64,000 bases of DNA from assembly GCA_036971615.1 (NCBI GenBank), contig JAYKKR010000003.1, forward strand, positions 2,418,001 to 2,482,000, given 5' to 3'. This document shows, one piece after another, positions 1-16,080 of this stretch. The stretch's first letter is position 1; each line of letters begins with the position of its first letter. Origin of the DNA: Amyloporia xantha (lineage: Eukaryota > Basidiomycota > Agaricomycetes > Polyporales > Adustoporiaceae). The notes beneath the pieces were generated by a model. The model was given only the letters and a program-made list of their open reading frames with translations. It ran no database searches and was not told the origin of the DNA. The translations under genes and the position numbers were made by a program.

Positions 1-3000
1 GTATAAAGCCGTAAGCAAGGTGCTAATGAGGCAGTAACATATAGTCGCTTACAGGATAGAGGAGATGCGACCCTGCAACAATTCTGCAAAACAGCGGTGG
101 CAATCAGTATGGCAGTATCATAAATGTATATTAGAACTTACGCCAAGGGAAGGATGACTGCCCAATCCCAACCGGAAATTTGCCATCCCGACGGTATGAA
201 GTCCAAAGTCATGATGACCATGAGGACGCACAGAAGGAAGGAGATGACAAGCGCGATCCAGAATCGCTTGAGGATCTTGGGTACTTCGAGCCAGAAATTA
301 GACCGCTCGACTTCCTTCTTCGTCGCGCCCCAGGTGATGTTGTACGAGAACAAATGGGCGAGCAGCGCTTGTGAAAGGTGGATCGACAAACCGCCGAAGA
401 AGAAGAAAGCTGTCAAGGGGGTCATGTCAATCCACGGACAACGCGTAATGCATACCAAACACGTACAAGAATGGCACCCAGGTCAGATTCTCCAGTAACG
501 AATCGAACAAGCTGCGTTGGCCGAGACGGTACTCCAACAGAGTGAAGCCGACATTACCCGCTCCAGGGAAGACGACGGTACAAGCGAGCCAGATCTCGAA
601 ACTGTGTTCGTAGAAGCCATCAACCTAAGAATGATTATCGTGAGGTCAACTATCAATTCATCAGAGAGCAAACAAATACTCACAGGCAGATTCCAACCAA
701 GTAAAAGATAATTTAGGATCGACAAGAGAGCAGAAGCAGCAATACCATCTAGCAGCGAGAGGATGAGCCACAAATGTCGACGTCAGTCTGGGTACACTAC
801 TCACAGTACGAAAACATGTCTGTGATATGCCTGTCAGAACCTCTGCGTACTCACTAAACAAAAACGATGACGTACAGGAAAGCATGCTGATCTTGTAGTG
901 GACAGGTGCAGCAGACCAGATAAAGGTGTGCAGCTGTTTGGTGATAGGGCCCACGCGCCACCAGTAAAAGAGGGGGTTGAAGATGAGTTCGTTGCAGCCT
1001 GTATTACGAGTTCAGCGAAAGTAGATAAAGAGTCTGCGTCAACATACCATAAGCATACTTCTGCCATCTGTTCAACTCGTCATCGCACGTCAACGAGACA
1101 CCCTCCTTGAAGCCGCCCTCCGAATAGGTCGACCACCGGATGATGTATCCCTTGAGCTGCAACCGCAAGGCCATGTCAAAATCCTCAGACACATTCGTCT
1201 CTGACCAGATCTTCTTGACCCCATCGACAGGGTCGACGAACGCGGCGTCCTGCAACGCAGACCAGCGAAGGAATGCATTGTGCCCGACGAAAGGCGCGAC
1301 TTCGCCATTGGCAGCGCCCATGGAGATACACTTATTGATCCTGCGTGTGAAATGTGCGATGCCGTTCTCGAAGTAGTGATGGGCGACCTGCATGACGTCC
1401 GACTCATGCTGGATGATCGCAACCTCGGGGCACTCGTACAGCTCGCGCGCCGCATCGCGGAAACAGTCCTCAGGAACGATGGTATCCGAGTCCACGATCA
1501 AGATGATCTCGCCGACGCGGATGGCCTTGCCGTTGCAAGCCCATGGCCTCCATCTGCCTCCGCTTTCCTCGAAGATTTCCTCGACAGCCATGTTCATCGC
1601 CTTGTCCTCCAAGGGCTCATCATCTGGGTCCTCACCTCCGCGAGCCGCTATCTCTGCTTCGAGAGCAAGCAGATGTTTCTCAAGCTTGAGCGAGAGCGCC
1701 AAACCGTAGTTCATGTTGGACGCCTTCTTGAATCGCCCAGCACGCTTGTAGCCATCAGGAGAGTTGTCATGCGGGGGACGCGCGACCCAGCCGATGTTGT
1801 GATCCGCGTAAAAGGCGATACGCTCCGCACGGTCCGCCTCGGAGAGGAGCTGGAGCCCATCGTCGTGGACAAAGATCGAGGAAGTGCCACCCTGGCGCGC
1901 ATAGGTCTGCATCGCCTTCTTGAGGGAGTAGACCGAGGGACCACTGATAGAAGGAACATTGGACAGTTAGTCACCGGCCAAAACGTCCGAGCAGGAACCC
2001 GAGGCGAAGACATGCCGACAAATAAGCTTAATCCACCCCTAAGCTAGATGGATAGGTGGAAATGGATCGCCACCCCCGATCAACGGCTAATCTCCATTTG
2101 CCATATATGGCAAGTATCGACACCAGCCAGCAACAACACAACTCACATTGTTTCCTTCAAACTCTCTTTGTACACAGGCAGCTCAACCGAGATGTGAGGC
2201 AGGTTGGAGTCGACAGCTTTGTTCGGAGCTGGGGGAATGGCAGAATAGTACTTGGAGTTTTCATGGAATTGCGCAACAGGGCCGAGCCTGCGACGAAGAA
2301 TCAGACACGAGACACACAGGAACGATGAAAGTACGCACATGTATGAAAGTGTCGAGATGATCTGCAGCGAGAAGAACTGGTGAAGGCCCGACATCAGAAT
2401 GAGAAAGCATCTATAACCGTATGACGTTCACACTCACCAACGAGACACAGAAAAGGAACGGGGTGGTTACAAGGAGCGCAAAGCGAGTGTAGGAACCGTC
2501 GAGAACGGTCTCTTGGATGAGGACAGAGATACCACTGGCAATGAAAACTAGGAGATTCGATCAGCAGAGATAGAACAAGTCTACAACGACCTGCTTACAA
2601 GTGGAGAGGGCTGCGGCAAAACCACCATATACAGGCGCAAAGAGACGGACGGGTCGATGTGAAGGGCCGCCGGCCGTCTTCTCCACATCGCTCTTGTCCG
2701 AGACCCAATAGCTCAACCCACAGTTTCTCTTCTTCTTTTTCTTCGTGTCCTTCTCCTTCGCAATGGCGGCCACCTCCTTCTCGTCAACGATGACAGGGTG
2801 CGACTTCTCGGTGAGGTCCGCGTTGGAGGCCGTGGTAGATGGCACCACCGAGCTCGCCAACGACATGAACCCCGACCGGTGCTTCCACACGAGCTGGATG
2901 AGCTTCTCCTCGAAGTCCCGGCACGTAGGGATGATGTTGTCCAAGGTGTACGACCAGACGACGAGGACGCGCTCGTCGCGCTGCCAGTGTTCGGCGTTAG

Positions 3001-3516
3001 CCTAACGACGTCACATAGCTTAAATGAGAGGACGACAACGTACGATGAACGCAGCGCACTGCTCCTTGTCCGCGCGGGGCAGGAGCACCATCGTCTCAAG
3101 GATCTGAATCCGAGTGTCCTCGTCGATGAAGATGGCGTCGGCATCTTCCTTACTAAGAAAACGGGGATCGTCAGCCCAGTATTCATAAGCGCGAATGAGT
3201 GACTACGCACACTATGGAGAGTGCTGCATGGATGGCAGCACTGCGGATCTTGACAGCGACGACCGGGTTGATGGTCCTCACAGCCGCCTCGAAAGGCTCC
3301 AAGTACGGGTTCTCGTATGGGAAGACACGGAACCGTTTGGCATCCACCCTCAGGCAAACACCAGCCGACACGTTCTCTTCGGATGGCTTGAACCAAGCAT
3401 CGCCCTGGGTCTATTCACCGACAACATTGAGTTCCTGGAATAACATGCTTTAGGACAGTACGACTGACCTGCTTGAATATGTGATGAAGCAGAGCATCGT
3501 ACGCGTCGTAGTCCAT
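1..3516 (-). CDS. Glycosyltransferase family 2, polytopic membrane enzyme (3' partial)
   Basis: Spliced from many exons on the minus strand, starting at ATG 3516 (first residues MDYDAYDALLHHIFKQ). The catalytic part at 1004-1912 carries the GT2 (GT-A fold) series: a DSD metal-binding motif in IVDSDTIVPEDC, a SEDFDM general-base motif, and NRWQKYAYG in the place of the Q/RxxRW acceptor motif of chitin and cellulose synthases. Hydrophobic segments precede (2150-2600) and follow (about 140-950) the catalytic domain, so it should be a plasma-membrane processive or semi-processive glycosyltransferase making a wall or extracellular polysaccharide. It resembles the basidiomycete GT2 group related to cellulose-synthase-like proteins rather than classical chitin synthases, because the QRRRW motif is absent. 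The last exon begins near 83; it either stops at 23-25 or splices again at a GTAAGC donor and continues beyond the window. The sugar donor and product cannot be read from sequence. Confidence 0.85.
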
Positions 3517-6500
3517 GGTGTTGAGGGACTGTGAAGGGAGCGACGGTTGGCTTGTAGGGTATACGCTTGCTTGTGGCCAAGCTGCACCGAGGGATGGTCC
3601 GGCCTGTACATTTCCGCCGAACCCATCTTATACATGAAGAATACGACAAGCGAGGACGGTGTTTCAAACCCCAAAATCTGGACAGATCCAGGATCTCAGG
3701 AGCACATTCATCCGAGTGCCCCTGGGCGACTCGGGATTCAGATGTCAGCGATGCAAACAAACAGAAGAACAAACGACAAGGAGGCGACAGCAAGAACGGT
3801 AGAATCATTTCCCGTCGTTGCGATTGTAAGCAAGACGATCTCCGAGAAAAGATGGTGAACCTGGAACGAAGAGATGTGCTTGGCATGCACTCAATTACAT
3901 TCTGGGCGGTGCCGACTAATTATTCTTAGGTATAATGAGATATGAATCGAGAAGGAGGCTGGCACCGACAGATCGTCACCACCTAGCACGCACTACGCGC
4001 ACAGCCAGGGCGAGGCCTCGCGCGCTAAGCAGATGGTTGGACCAGCGATTGTAGAGGGGCTATTCCGGAGATCGCGGTATTGTGCCTTGAACGCTCTGAT
4101 AAGTAGTAGATGTGACTCAGACAGCCAGCGCCCGGGGGCAGGGGCCGACACATCCTGCTATGAACCGAAATTGAGCAATGATACATGTTGACGATATGCG
4201 AGATATGCGTAAGTGTGGGCCAAAAAAAGCCACTCGCACGATTGTATCGTAATTTCTGGCTACCGCACGTCAGTTCAGTATGTAAGCCATGAAGCATTCG
4301 GTATTTACCGACTGCCCATAATTGAAATCAGCTCTGGCCCTGCGACCGGAAGAGGGAGCTCAGAAGAAAGCTCAGAGAAGCACTCAGGATCCCGGCTATT
4401 CAGTCCTATCCAATGATGGACTGCTGGGATCCCCATATGCTTTACGCCAGCTGAGTCGGAAAGTGGACCAGTTAGTCGCCTCTAGAGCTCGCTAGAGCAA
4501 ATTTTGAGCCGCATCGGCCCCGCTGGGAACGGATGATGGGATGTGGATAGTGTTGAGAATCACGGTGCCAGATGTGTTTATCTCCAGCCGGCCTCCGTGT
4601 TCCACAAGTTGTAAATGCGGCATAATCTTGAGAGCAGGCTCTCGAAAGAACAACATACTGATTCCCCCTTTGTCAAGATGTAGCCCCGGTTCTTGGCTTG
4701 CTACGTGGAAAGGAATGCGATTTCTGTAACGGGTGGAAACAGGTACATACATTCGGAGGCCGTCTCGATATCAAGACTGCGCGTCCTGGCATGAATGACA
4801 AGCGCGTTAACCTCGGTGGGTCGGGTGCAGAGGTATCGCCGCAGGACAGAGGGTTAGGAATGGCTGGGCTGGCTAGGAAGGTGACATCGTGACAGGTGAG
4901 TGACAGGTGAGTGACAGGCGAGTGACAGGCGAGTGACAGGCTCTGACAAGCTGAGTGACAGCTTCTGCTCAATTGTTTGCACGTGTTGATCTACGAACCC
5001 TATCTGAGCCTGACCGTCGGCCTCCGTCGCGAGTCGACACCGACGGTGTCGCGGAGGAGGCGCGGTCGCAGCCCTATCTGCGCACTGTTGCTCCTTGACA
5101 GCAAATACGATATTACATTCAAACCACATGGTGACTGATATAGCTCAAATCATTCAAGACGGACAAGAACACTCCTCCCAAAGTCTGGCGCGCTCGGAGA
5201 CACCGGCGGAGGCGGAATGCAATTCAACACACTTATTTAGCTAAGCGTATGTAACTCTTTGTTTTCACACAGGAAACGCCAAAATGACTGCTGAGCGGTC
5301 AACTTCTCTCAGAAGCGCCCGGTCTTCCAACAGATATCTCTAGCGCTTGCTCGGTGGACGTCTACTAGCCGCTGTGCTCCTTGCTGCAACACGCCTGGTC
5401 ATCCTGCCATGAGGATTGGTCTTGGCCTTGGGAATTTACAGCGCCTCGAGGATACCTGAACGCTGCGCTCATCCGCACCGATGACAAGCTTAAGCCGATA
5501 TGTGATTGTGGTCCTCGTTCCCCTTCAGTAGTGATTTCGGCTTGGCGGACTCAAGGCGTACTAGCGACGCTTCAGTAGAATCGACTCTGTCATGTTGAAA
5601 CCCGGAGCCTTGTCATCTCCGACTGTCACTGGCGGGCTCACTGATCCCACGCGCTCCCAAGATTTCCAGGGACGCTTGCAATGAGGACGACGACATTGTA
5701 ATCCGTCATCTGTTGAGTTTGTGTTTTTCACAATCGAGTCTGTCGTGCGTACCGCATGTTGATAACGTTTTGAATGGGCTTCCATGCCATCGCCCGACTT
5801 GTTTTGTACTATGACAGGTCTATGTAGTTGGCCGTTATTCTTCGCGACGACTGGTTATCTTCTCCGTCTTGTTTATGGTTGGCTGGAGATGACGTCCGCC
5901 GGCCAGGGTCTCCTTCTAGGTGAATCGTTGTGTCGAACTTTAAACCGAGGAGAATTTTCCACACTGATAACAATCGTCGCTACCTTCTCTATGTGTAGAA
6001 TGCACGGGTTTCTCTGTTAATACATCGCCGACCTTGGAAACCCGTTCAACGGCCCTGATACCACCGAGTGCAGTGGTCGACAACACGTTCTCTCAGCCGC
6101 TGGGGATATCCTTAAGGTTCAGATTATGTCACCGAGCTCTCTTACCTGTCGCATCTTACTGAGCATCTGGTCCAATCATAATTGCATCACGGTGGCGACT
6201 TTTACTGGACGCAGTGAAAGGTTTCCACAAGAGCGGGAGGTCATTAGAAATTCTCAATTTCTCACCCACCCGCGAGAGCGGGCATCACGGAGCAGCCCTA
6301 GACGCGTCGGATTCGAAAGGCTTGGACTACACAGTGAGCGCACGATCTGCAATTGAGAATGAATTTCACATTTGAAGACACCGTCATTTAGCCCTCGATC
6401 AGACGCTCCGCTGCTGAAACATTATAAACATAACACCTTCGCTCACACCTGCCGCCGGCCCGCCTCTTCGATTCTTCGCGCGTTTGAAAATGGTTGTTCG

Positions 6501-8572
6501 TTTGCCTCTTCGTGTTCTGCTACTGCCTCCGTCTCGATGGAAGAGCGGCGAGGGCGACGCGCTCAGGGCCTGTCGACGTCACCGCGCTCTATACTTGCTA
6601 TCTCATCTTTAAGCCGAGCTTAAGATGACGGATGGATGTTTCCATCTCGACGATACTGTAAATGCCTCACCGGTAGAAGTTCGATTATCTCGAGCTCTTG
6701 AACTTGGCACGAACGCGATGCCCGCTGCCTGCCCGCTTGCGTGCCGCGCCCCCGCCTCGGAATCAGGCGCATTCTCTCGGACGTCACGCTACGCATGGCT
6801 GCAATAGATCCCATATAGTGCTTCAAACGCCGTCTCTGAGCGCTCTGTGAATGCCGCTCTCTCTGAGAACCAGTCGGTGGAACTTGCTTGCAAATCGTGT
6901 CCGAGTATGGTGATGCCATTGCTTTCATGGTACGCGCCCCGAACTATGTCTGTTTTCTCATCACATCCGCCCCTGCTGACGGATGCTTCCCTTGATGTGG
7001 AGCTCTTCACGCCGCCTGTGTCAAATAGCTGTGCACCCCGAGTCGCACCTTCTGATTTACGGCGCCAGAGATCCGTCCCAAGGGAGATTAAACATGCCTT
7101 CCGAAGAACCAGCGGAGAGGTGCAAGAAGCAGCGGAGCGGTGTAGGCTGGGCCGTCATGTCGTTCGCACTGTTCCGCCAATTCGAACTGCACCCTTACCT
7201 CCCACGAGATACTCCATCATGATGCTACTGAGTGCTTCCCCCCTTATATGATGGATTGTGTCTCGGTTGTCTCTCAGTTCGCACTGCCTGCATGGGAATG
7301 AGCACGTCACGGCGGTAAGCCAGTCCGTACCTAGGTCCGGTAGATTTGGGTTCTCTTCTGTTGGGGGCTTAGGCGATTCCATGTACAACTGTGGTCTGAA
7401 ACAGAGCGCAGTACGTCCGCAGAGTAGCGTGTGTTGTACTTTTATTTTCATGGCGCAAAGCCGGCAAGGATCGATGGGATTCCGGAAAAGGCAATCAAGA
7501 TCAGAGCTCCACTCGCAGGCGGCAGGCTGATCGCACCAATAGCGGACCGGAAGCAAATCTCATTTCTTAACGTTCCATTCATGCTGGCAGCGCCGTTTAA
7601 TGGGAGGACATGCTAGAATCGTCGTCGCCTGCCTCAAGCGTGAATTTGCAGGCCATGCAGTTCATCACAAATAATGATTTAATTTTGCGTAAATTGGAAC
7701 AGGTAACCGGCGACGTCTTGTCCTGTTTTTGTTCTCACGACCATTCCATAGAACCCCCTCTCCGTCAATTGTTGAAACATGTCCAAGGGGCTGGTGTTTT
7801 GACCGTCTAGATGTTCTCGCGGCACCTCGACGGTCCTAGCATCCGACTACTGCTACCACTGGTGGCAGTCGAAAGATCCCAACTGAAGGGAATGCTCGTC
7901 AGGCACAGTTTATAGACATCAAGCCATCCTGCTGGCAGCATGCTGCTGTCTTCAGCGGCTAAGAACCAACGGGCGATATTGGACAGGCCGGGCTAGCCAC
8001 GCGTCGTATAATTGCGTGAGGATTCTGACCCTAATCCGACGACTCCTTCTCAAGGCGATCCTTCCCAGAGCGCATCGCGATCCGGAATCTTGGGACCTTG
8101 CAGGTAAGCAGGCACCAGACTATTGATCGGCGCTCAACCGGAATTTCGACGTATCACCAGCCTCGTACCTGAGTGTATACAAAAGATTCTCGCTCTTTGT
8201 GCGCTTCCGATGGCGTGTGCAGACAATATTTACCGCGAACCCGGTAATCTGGGCTCTTTGGCGGTCCAGTAGCTACCGGCCAAGATGTCTCGATGTGACA
8301 GGGGAATCCATATTTAGCATAGCTATGCGGGCCAGCGAGAATGCATCTCCGGAGATTCAGAAATTGCTCAGGGCGTGTCTTGTCAAGGTGAACAGTCTGG
8401 ATCGCGTTATCTCCTGTACGAGTTGACACCTTGCACTTCAGCCCCACCCCTTACGGTTTGATACTAATATCGTCAGGGAATCGCGCTTGCGCCCTCAAGC
8501 CTTCAGACCAGAAAGGCCCGCCCACCTTCCTTCTCCCTGCCGCTCGCCCCCCTTGAGGCTTATTCTCCGACG
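3517..8572. other. Gene-poor 5-kb interval, no supported gene
   Basis: No reading frame here shows a recognisable domain or a convincing exon chain on either strand; open frames are all below about 135 codons and overlap each other. The left end is the promoter side of the glycosyltransferase gene and the right end (about 8450-8572) that of the GH16 gene. The only ordered feature seen is the 11-bp minisatellite at 4889-4940. It may be old decayed transposon DNA, but no terminal repeats were found. Confidence 0.5.
4889..4940. repeat. 11-bp minisatellite, about 4.7 copies
   Basis: Consecutive units GTGACAGGTGA, GTGACAGGTGA, GTGACAGGCGA, GTGACAGGCGA and a partial GTGACAGG are in tandem; a looser related GTGACAG recurs shortly after. 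There is one T/C variant position. It lies in non-coding sequence. Confidence 0.9.
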
Positions 8573-10484
8573 ATGTCTTTGTCCTCGTCCTCGTCCTCAC
8601 CTCCACCCTCTCCTCGGGTGCCGGCTCCTAAGACAGGGTCCAAGCGCTCCCCTCCTTTGGAACCTCCGAAACCTCTCTTCTTCATCGACCATCAAGCCAC
8701 CGATGGCCCCGAGGAGATTCGCCGGGACCCTTTCCGCACACCCCGCGGTGCAGAGGACTCTGTACCGGGCACGCCGCTGGGTGAAGGCGACGACACCACC
8801 AACCCGTTCTCTCCGCCCGCCAGCGTCATCAGCTTCAGCCAAGAACAATCTGTTCCGGGCACTGGCAGCATGCACCGCGCACGGATTGACAGTAGCAGTG
8901 ACGAGGGTCCGCTCTCGCGGGTCCAATCGAGCAAGAGTTCACTGCCGTCTGCTCTGCGCCAGTCGTCCACTACGGGCTCTATGCGCTTGCAGGAGGTCCC
9001 GCGTGCCGGTCGTCCCCACATCGACTCGCAGATTCGTAGTTCGTTCATGGCCCCACCTGTTATGTCGCGGCGCGCGACGGCGTACGACTCTCGCGAGATG
9101 TTCACGCGTCCGACGGCGAAGCGCGCGCGCTCGACCATGCTGACGGAAACGATCGAGAAGCCGTGGATCAAAGAGAAGGACATCTACGTCCGCCTGTCAT
9201 GGTGGATCACGTGGGCTGTCGCGCTCATTGGTGTCGTCGGCGGTGCTCTGCGCTGTTACTTTGGCTGGAAGGATGTACCCCGCGTCGGCAACCTGTGCTT
9301 GGTCATGCAGGATGATTTCGAGACGTTCGATCTCCAGAACACCTGGTACCGTGAAGTGAACATGGGCGGCTTTGGGTGAGTCTAGTTTTGGAATATCACG
9401 CGGTGCATCTTTCTCACCGCCGATATCACAGCAATGGTGAATTCGAGATGACAACCGACTCGGACAACAATTCGTTCGTGCAGGATGGGAAGCTGTACAT
9501 CGTTCCGACGCTGACGTCTGATGTCATCGGTTACGATAACGTGCTGAACGGATACACGTACAACATCTCTGGCTGCACGAGCACCAATCTCACCGCATGC
9601 GGCGCGGTATCGAACGCCACTTCCGGCAGCGTCATCAACCCTGCGATGAGTGCCCGCATATCGACCGTCAAGTCCCACAGCATCAAGTATGGCAGGGTTG
9701 AGATTGTCGCCAAACTCCCGACAGGCGACTGGCTCTGGCCGGCGCTCTGGATGCTGCCCGTGAACAACGTGTACGGCCCTTGGCCCGCGTCTGGCGAGAT
9801 TGACATCATGGAATCCCGCGGTAATGGTATCAGTTATCCGGCACAGTACGTCTCAGCTCTTTTCCATTCATCTGTCAACATCGCTGATACGGTCGCTTGC
9901 AGGGGCGTCAATTATGTGCGCTCGTCGCTCAATTGGGGGCCCTTTAGCTACCTCAACGGCGTCTCCAAGACGTACGGGTGGTGGACTAACCGACGCAAGA
10001 CGTACGCGGAGGGCTTCCATACCTATGCTGTCGAATGGACACCGCAGTTCATCCGGATGTATGTCGACACGCGTCTGGACCACATGCTCGAGCTCAGTTT
10101 CAACGAGCCGTTCTTCCAACGAGGCGACTTCCCTGAGACCATCTTGAACGACTCACAATACATCGTCACCCCCGACCCGTGGGTGAATGGCACGCGCAAT
10201 GTCGCGCCATTCGACCAGCCGTTCTACCTGATCATGAACGTCGCCGTGGGCGGTACCAACGGCTGGTTCCCCGATAACGTGGGCGGCAAGCCGTGGCTGG
10301 ATGCTTCTGACAGTGCGTATCTGTCATGATGGACATGTGTGGCTGGCTGTGCTGATAAATTCGATGTCCAGCTGCGATGCATGACTTTGCCGAGGCGCAG
10401 AAGACGTGGTCCGCGACGTGGCCGGAGAGCATCGAAGACCGCGCGCTTGTCGTTGATTCCGTCAAGATGTGGCAGTCATGTTAG
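8573..10484 (+). CDS. GH16 beta-glucan synthesis-associated protein (KRE6/SKN1 type)
   Basis: Four exons, 8573-9375, 9432-9845, 9903-10312 and 10372-10484, join in phase to 579 aa. The first 200 residues are a Ser/Pro-rich cytosolic tail, followed by one membrane helix (WWITWAVALIGVVGGAL) that makes it a type II membrane protein. The lumenal part is a GH16 domain with the catalytic pair of glutamates in ASGEIDIMESRG and several N-x-S/T sites. Family knowledge: KRE6/SKN1 proteins act in the ER/Golgi and at the surface in formation of beta-1,6-glucan of the cell wall; whether they are hydrolases or transglycosylases is unsettled. Length, topology and motif fit the family well. The ATG at 8573 is the first in frame and follows a pyrimidine-rich leader. 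Confidence 0.93.
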
Positions 10485-11035
10485 GCTCATCAGTGAGCTC
10501 CCGGATGTTTCTGTTGGAGGGAATTGTGCGGTCCCGAATACGATCTCTCCGGATGGTTTTCACGAGGAAGTTCTTGTCATGAACGGCCGGACTTTGTCTT
10601 GAGAACATGTGCACTTTCGGGTGCAGTGTCAGTACCCCTGGACACTGTATGTGATACTGTTACTGTGCACTTGCTATATATGTCCTTCCCTTTGAGTTTT
10701 CCTTCGGTGGGTTTCTGGGATGTCAGATTGATATTGTACTTTCGTCGCGGTTCAAGTAGCATTGTGAGCTGCATTAATCTCCCCTTGTGATGCATTGCAT
10801 GGTGGTTTATAGACTTCGTACCTTGGTTATTTCGTGTAGTTATACCTACATAGATATTTTGTAGCTGAAGCAACGTGTTTGCAGGAGACATATACGCACG
10901 CATGCACACAATACCAGAATGTACACCATCTGCAAATCATAAATTCCAGTACAGTTGTCAACATGACGGCAGGCTTTTCCTTATGATACAAGCGGAAATA
11001 TACTACAACAACGGATACAGACCTGCTCACGCAGT
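10485..11035. other. Tail-to-tail intergenic region
   Basis: It lies between the converging GH16 and GTPase genes. It is AT-richer than the flanking exons and should hold both 3' UTRs. No RNA gene, repeat or additional reading frame of note was seen. Confidence 0.5.
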
Positions 11036-12193
11036 TCAGGATGGAGGCGGCGACCTCGCGCGGGGTATGCGACCCGTTGCCATGTATATCAACCCAGCTG
11101 CTCCAATGCTCGCAATCGCGCCCAGCACAGCCAATGTACCAGAGAAATCTCTCTGTTTCTTCTCGATAGTCTCTACCTTGGCTTCCGCGTCTCTGCGCTC
11201 TTCTTCGAGTTCCCTTGTCGTTTCGATATCTTCTGCAAGGAGTGCCTCCTGTCTTTCTAGCTCAACTTGACGCAGATTGTCGCGATGCTTACGCGCTTGT
11301 TGTTCGAGATCTCGCGCAAGCTCTGCTCCGGCGGAGGTCTCCGCGATGTCTTTGTCTAGGTCCACAAGCTCCTGCTGTATCAGAAGCGTCCTTCGGCGAT
11401 TTGGGATGAGCTGGCGAAGGATGTGAGCAGCGCTCTGGTACGAGTTGTCGTGGCGCATCATCCGGGCGCCTTTGTCGAGCACAGGTTTGAAGAACATGTC
11501 ATCTGTGGCGAGCTCATCCTCGCGCGCGAGGCCTCTCTCCGCGCTCACCTCGCCCCACATGTTGGTGACAATGACGACGTTTCTCAGAGTGTCGTCCCCA
11601 CAGAGTTTCCTGAACATAGAGAAGTTGCGTCGGGACATTCCCGTCATCCTAAAGTCGGAGATGCGGTGCATGTAGATTATGCCACTCAGTTTGTGACCAT
11701 CTTGGTACCTATTCACACAGTTTTCAATGTCATTGTGATCAGAACCGTGGCATTACAAAGGTACACTTACATCCTCGATAGATACACTGCAATCATTACT
11801 AGGACGTCGGTGTCGGAACGAGTGGTATCATCGAAGCCGGGGGTATCTATTAACTTGACCGTACGGCCTGCCAGCTCAAATGGTAGCGACAGTTCGACAT
11901 TACTTGTGCAGGACTTCAAACCGTCGCCTACGGCCATATTGGATCCACTGACCATATTGATGAACTGCCCGACAGCTACTGAGATGTTGCGATTCTGAAG
12001 AGAAAGACATACTCACGGTGGACTTCCCGGATCCAGTAGATCCCATGACGCTGTTATTGAATAGTTAGCAGAGAAGACGGCGTATCAAAATCCGTACGGA
12101 CGCAATGGTGACCTCCTCATCGTCGTATGCATAGTCGCCGATGACTTCATAATCGTCCTCGGTCGAGAATGAAGTTGGTATAATATGGTCCAT
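11036..12193 (-). CDS. P-loop GTPase with coiled coil and C-terminal membrane segment
   Basis: Starts at ATG 12193 (MDHIIPTSFSTEDDYEV). A short exon at about 12020-12047 carries the Walker A/G1 motif GSTGSGKST; the next has G3 in IDTPGFDDTTRSD; the last, long exon starts with YQDGHKLSGIIYMHRISD and holds VVIVTNMW in the G4 region. This order is that of AIG1/septin-superfamily GTPases, which in Agaricomycetes form a large family of 'G domain-containing' proteins of unknown role. After the G domain comes about 90 residues of charged heptad-like sequence (RDLEQQARKHRDNLRQ onward), then a hydrophobic stretch GTLAVLGAIASIGAAGLIYM close to the C terminus, so it is probably tail-anchored. It is transcribed away from MEF1, with the small transposon in the shared upstream region. 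Confidence 0.82.
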
Positions 12194-12421
12194 AGCTCTT
12201 GCTGTTGTAAAGTGAAGCCGAGATGTAGCTGAAGTAGAGCGCACAAGTGGAGTTCACTGTCTAGAAGGGTACAAGCTGGTATGAGCGCAGGCGGTTCGAG
12301 TGCAGAGCCACACTGCAGCCACAGACTGGCTCGCGGTAGATGATGTTCGGCCATCGGCGTTTCCATATATAGATACCGAGATTATGTCGGCCTTTGCCGA
12401 CATTCAGGCAAGCAAATATTT

Positions 12422-12961
12422 AGTCTCGTAACCAGACGTTACTTATAGTATTCAACTTATAGCACAGCGGGCAATCACCGATAGTCTGTGCCGTCAAATG
12501 TAAGCATTATAGAAAAGAGTGGTTAAATACTGCGATTGCGAGTCAGAAATAGAAAATACAGGCAGCATTCTGAATTAACTTCTCCTTTTGACTACATTTT
12601 CTGGGCATTTTCCTATCACGTGATCATAAGCGAGGAATATTCTGAATTCACATGCCATATTCCTCAGATATTCCTTTGTTTTTGCGTCCATTTTACACAC
12701 ATATTCACTTCCGGAGAGAGAAAGGAATATTTTACCTATTTTAACGCTTTTAACTCATTTTACGTTCCCGAATATCAGTCGTTGCCCGCTGTGTAGGAGG
12801 GAGGGTGGCAGGCACGTGCAATATTACCATAATGGGTGTCGGAGAGCGAAAAATTCGTACACTCGGTCACCTCGGACCTCGGTGCAGGTGTTTTTCACTC
12901 TCCGACACCTAATCCGGTATCCCTGCACGTGATCCACGTATGAGGTCTGGTTACGAGACTA
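12422..12961. mobile_element. 540-bp MITE with 17-bp TIRs and 9-bp TSD (Mutator-like by TSD length)
   Basis: The left end TAGTCTCGTAACCAGAC (12422-12438) and the right end GTCTGGTTACGAGACTA (12945-12961) are perfect inverted complements. The element is flanked by a perfect 9-bp direct repeat GCAAATATT at 12413-12421 and 12962-12970. The interior has no plausible transposase frame, is AT-rich, and contains a near-perfect hairpin (12835-12909). This is the anatomy of a non-autonomous cut-and-paste DNA transposon. A 9-bp duplication is the length known for Mutator-like elements, but family assignment from that alone is inference. It sits about 120 bp upstream of the MEF1 start and 220 bp upstream of the GTPase start, so it may supply promoter sequence. 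Confidence 0.88.
12835..12909. repeat. Inverted repeat/hairpin inside the MITE
   Basis: A 19-bp arm at 12835-12853 (GGTGTCGGAGAGCGAAAAA) is the reverse complement of 12891-12909 with one mismatch, separated by a 37-bp loop. Imperfect CACGTG-containing segments lie outside both arms. Confidence 0.85.
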
Positions 12962-13080
12962 GCAAATATTCCCGACGCTGTAAGTACTGCTGGTCGACTG
13001 TCTCTGGCCTACACATCTCGGCTCTTGCACCTTAGGACCCTGCTCGCGGACTTGGCTGGCTGCGGGAGTTACTGTCGGTC

Positions 13081-16080
<3,000 letters not shown>

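Noticed and set aside
8487..9143. Arg/Pro-rich 218-codon plus-strand frame overlapping the GH16 gene
   Set aside because: An out-of-frame shadow in GC-rich coding DNA; the GH16 frame has full domain support.
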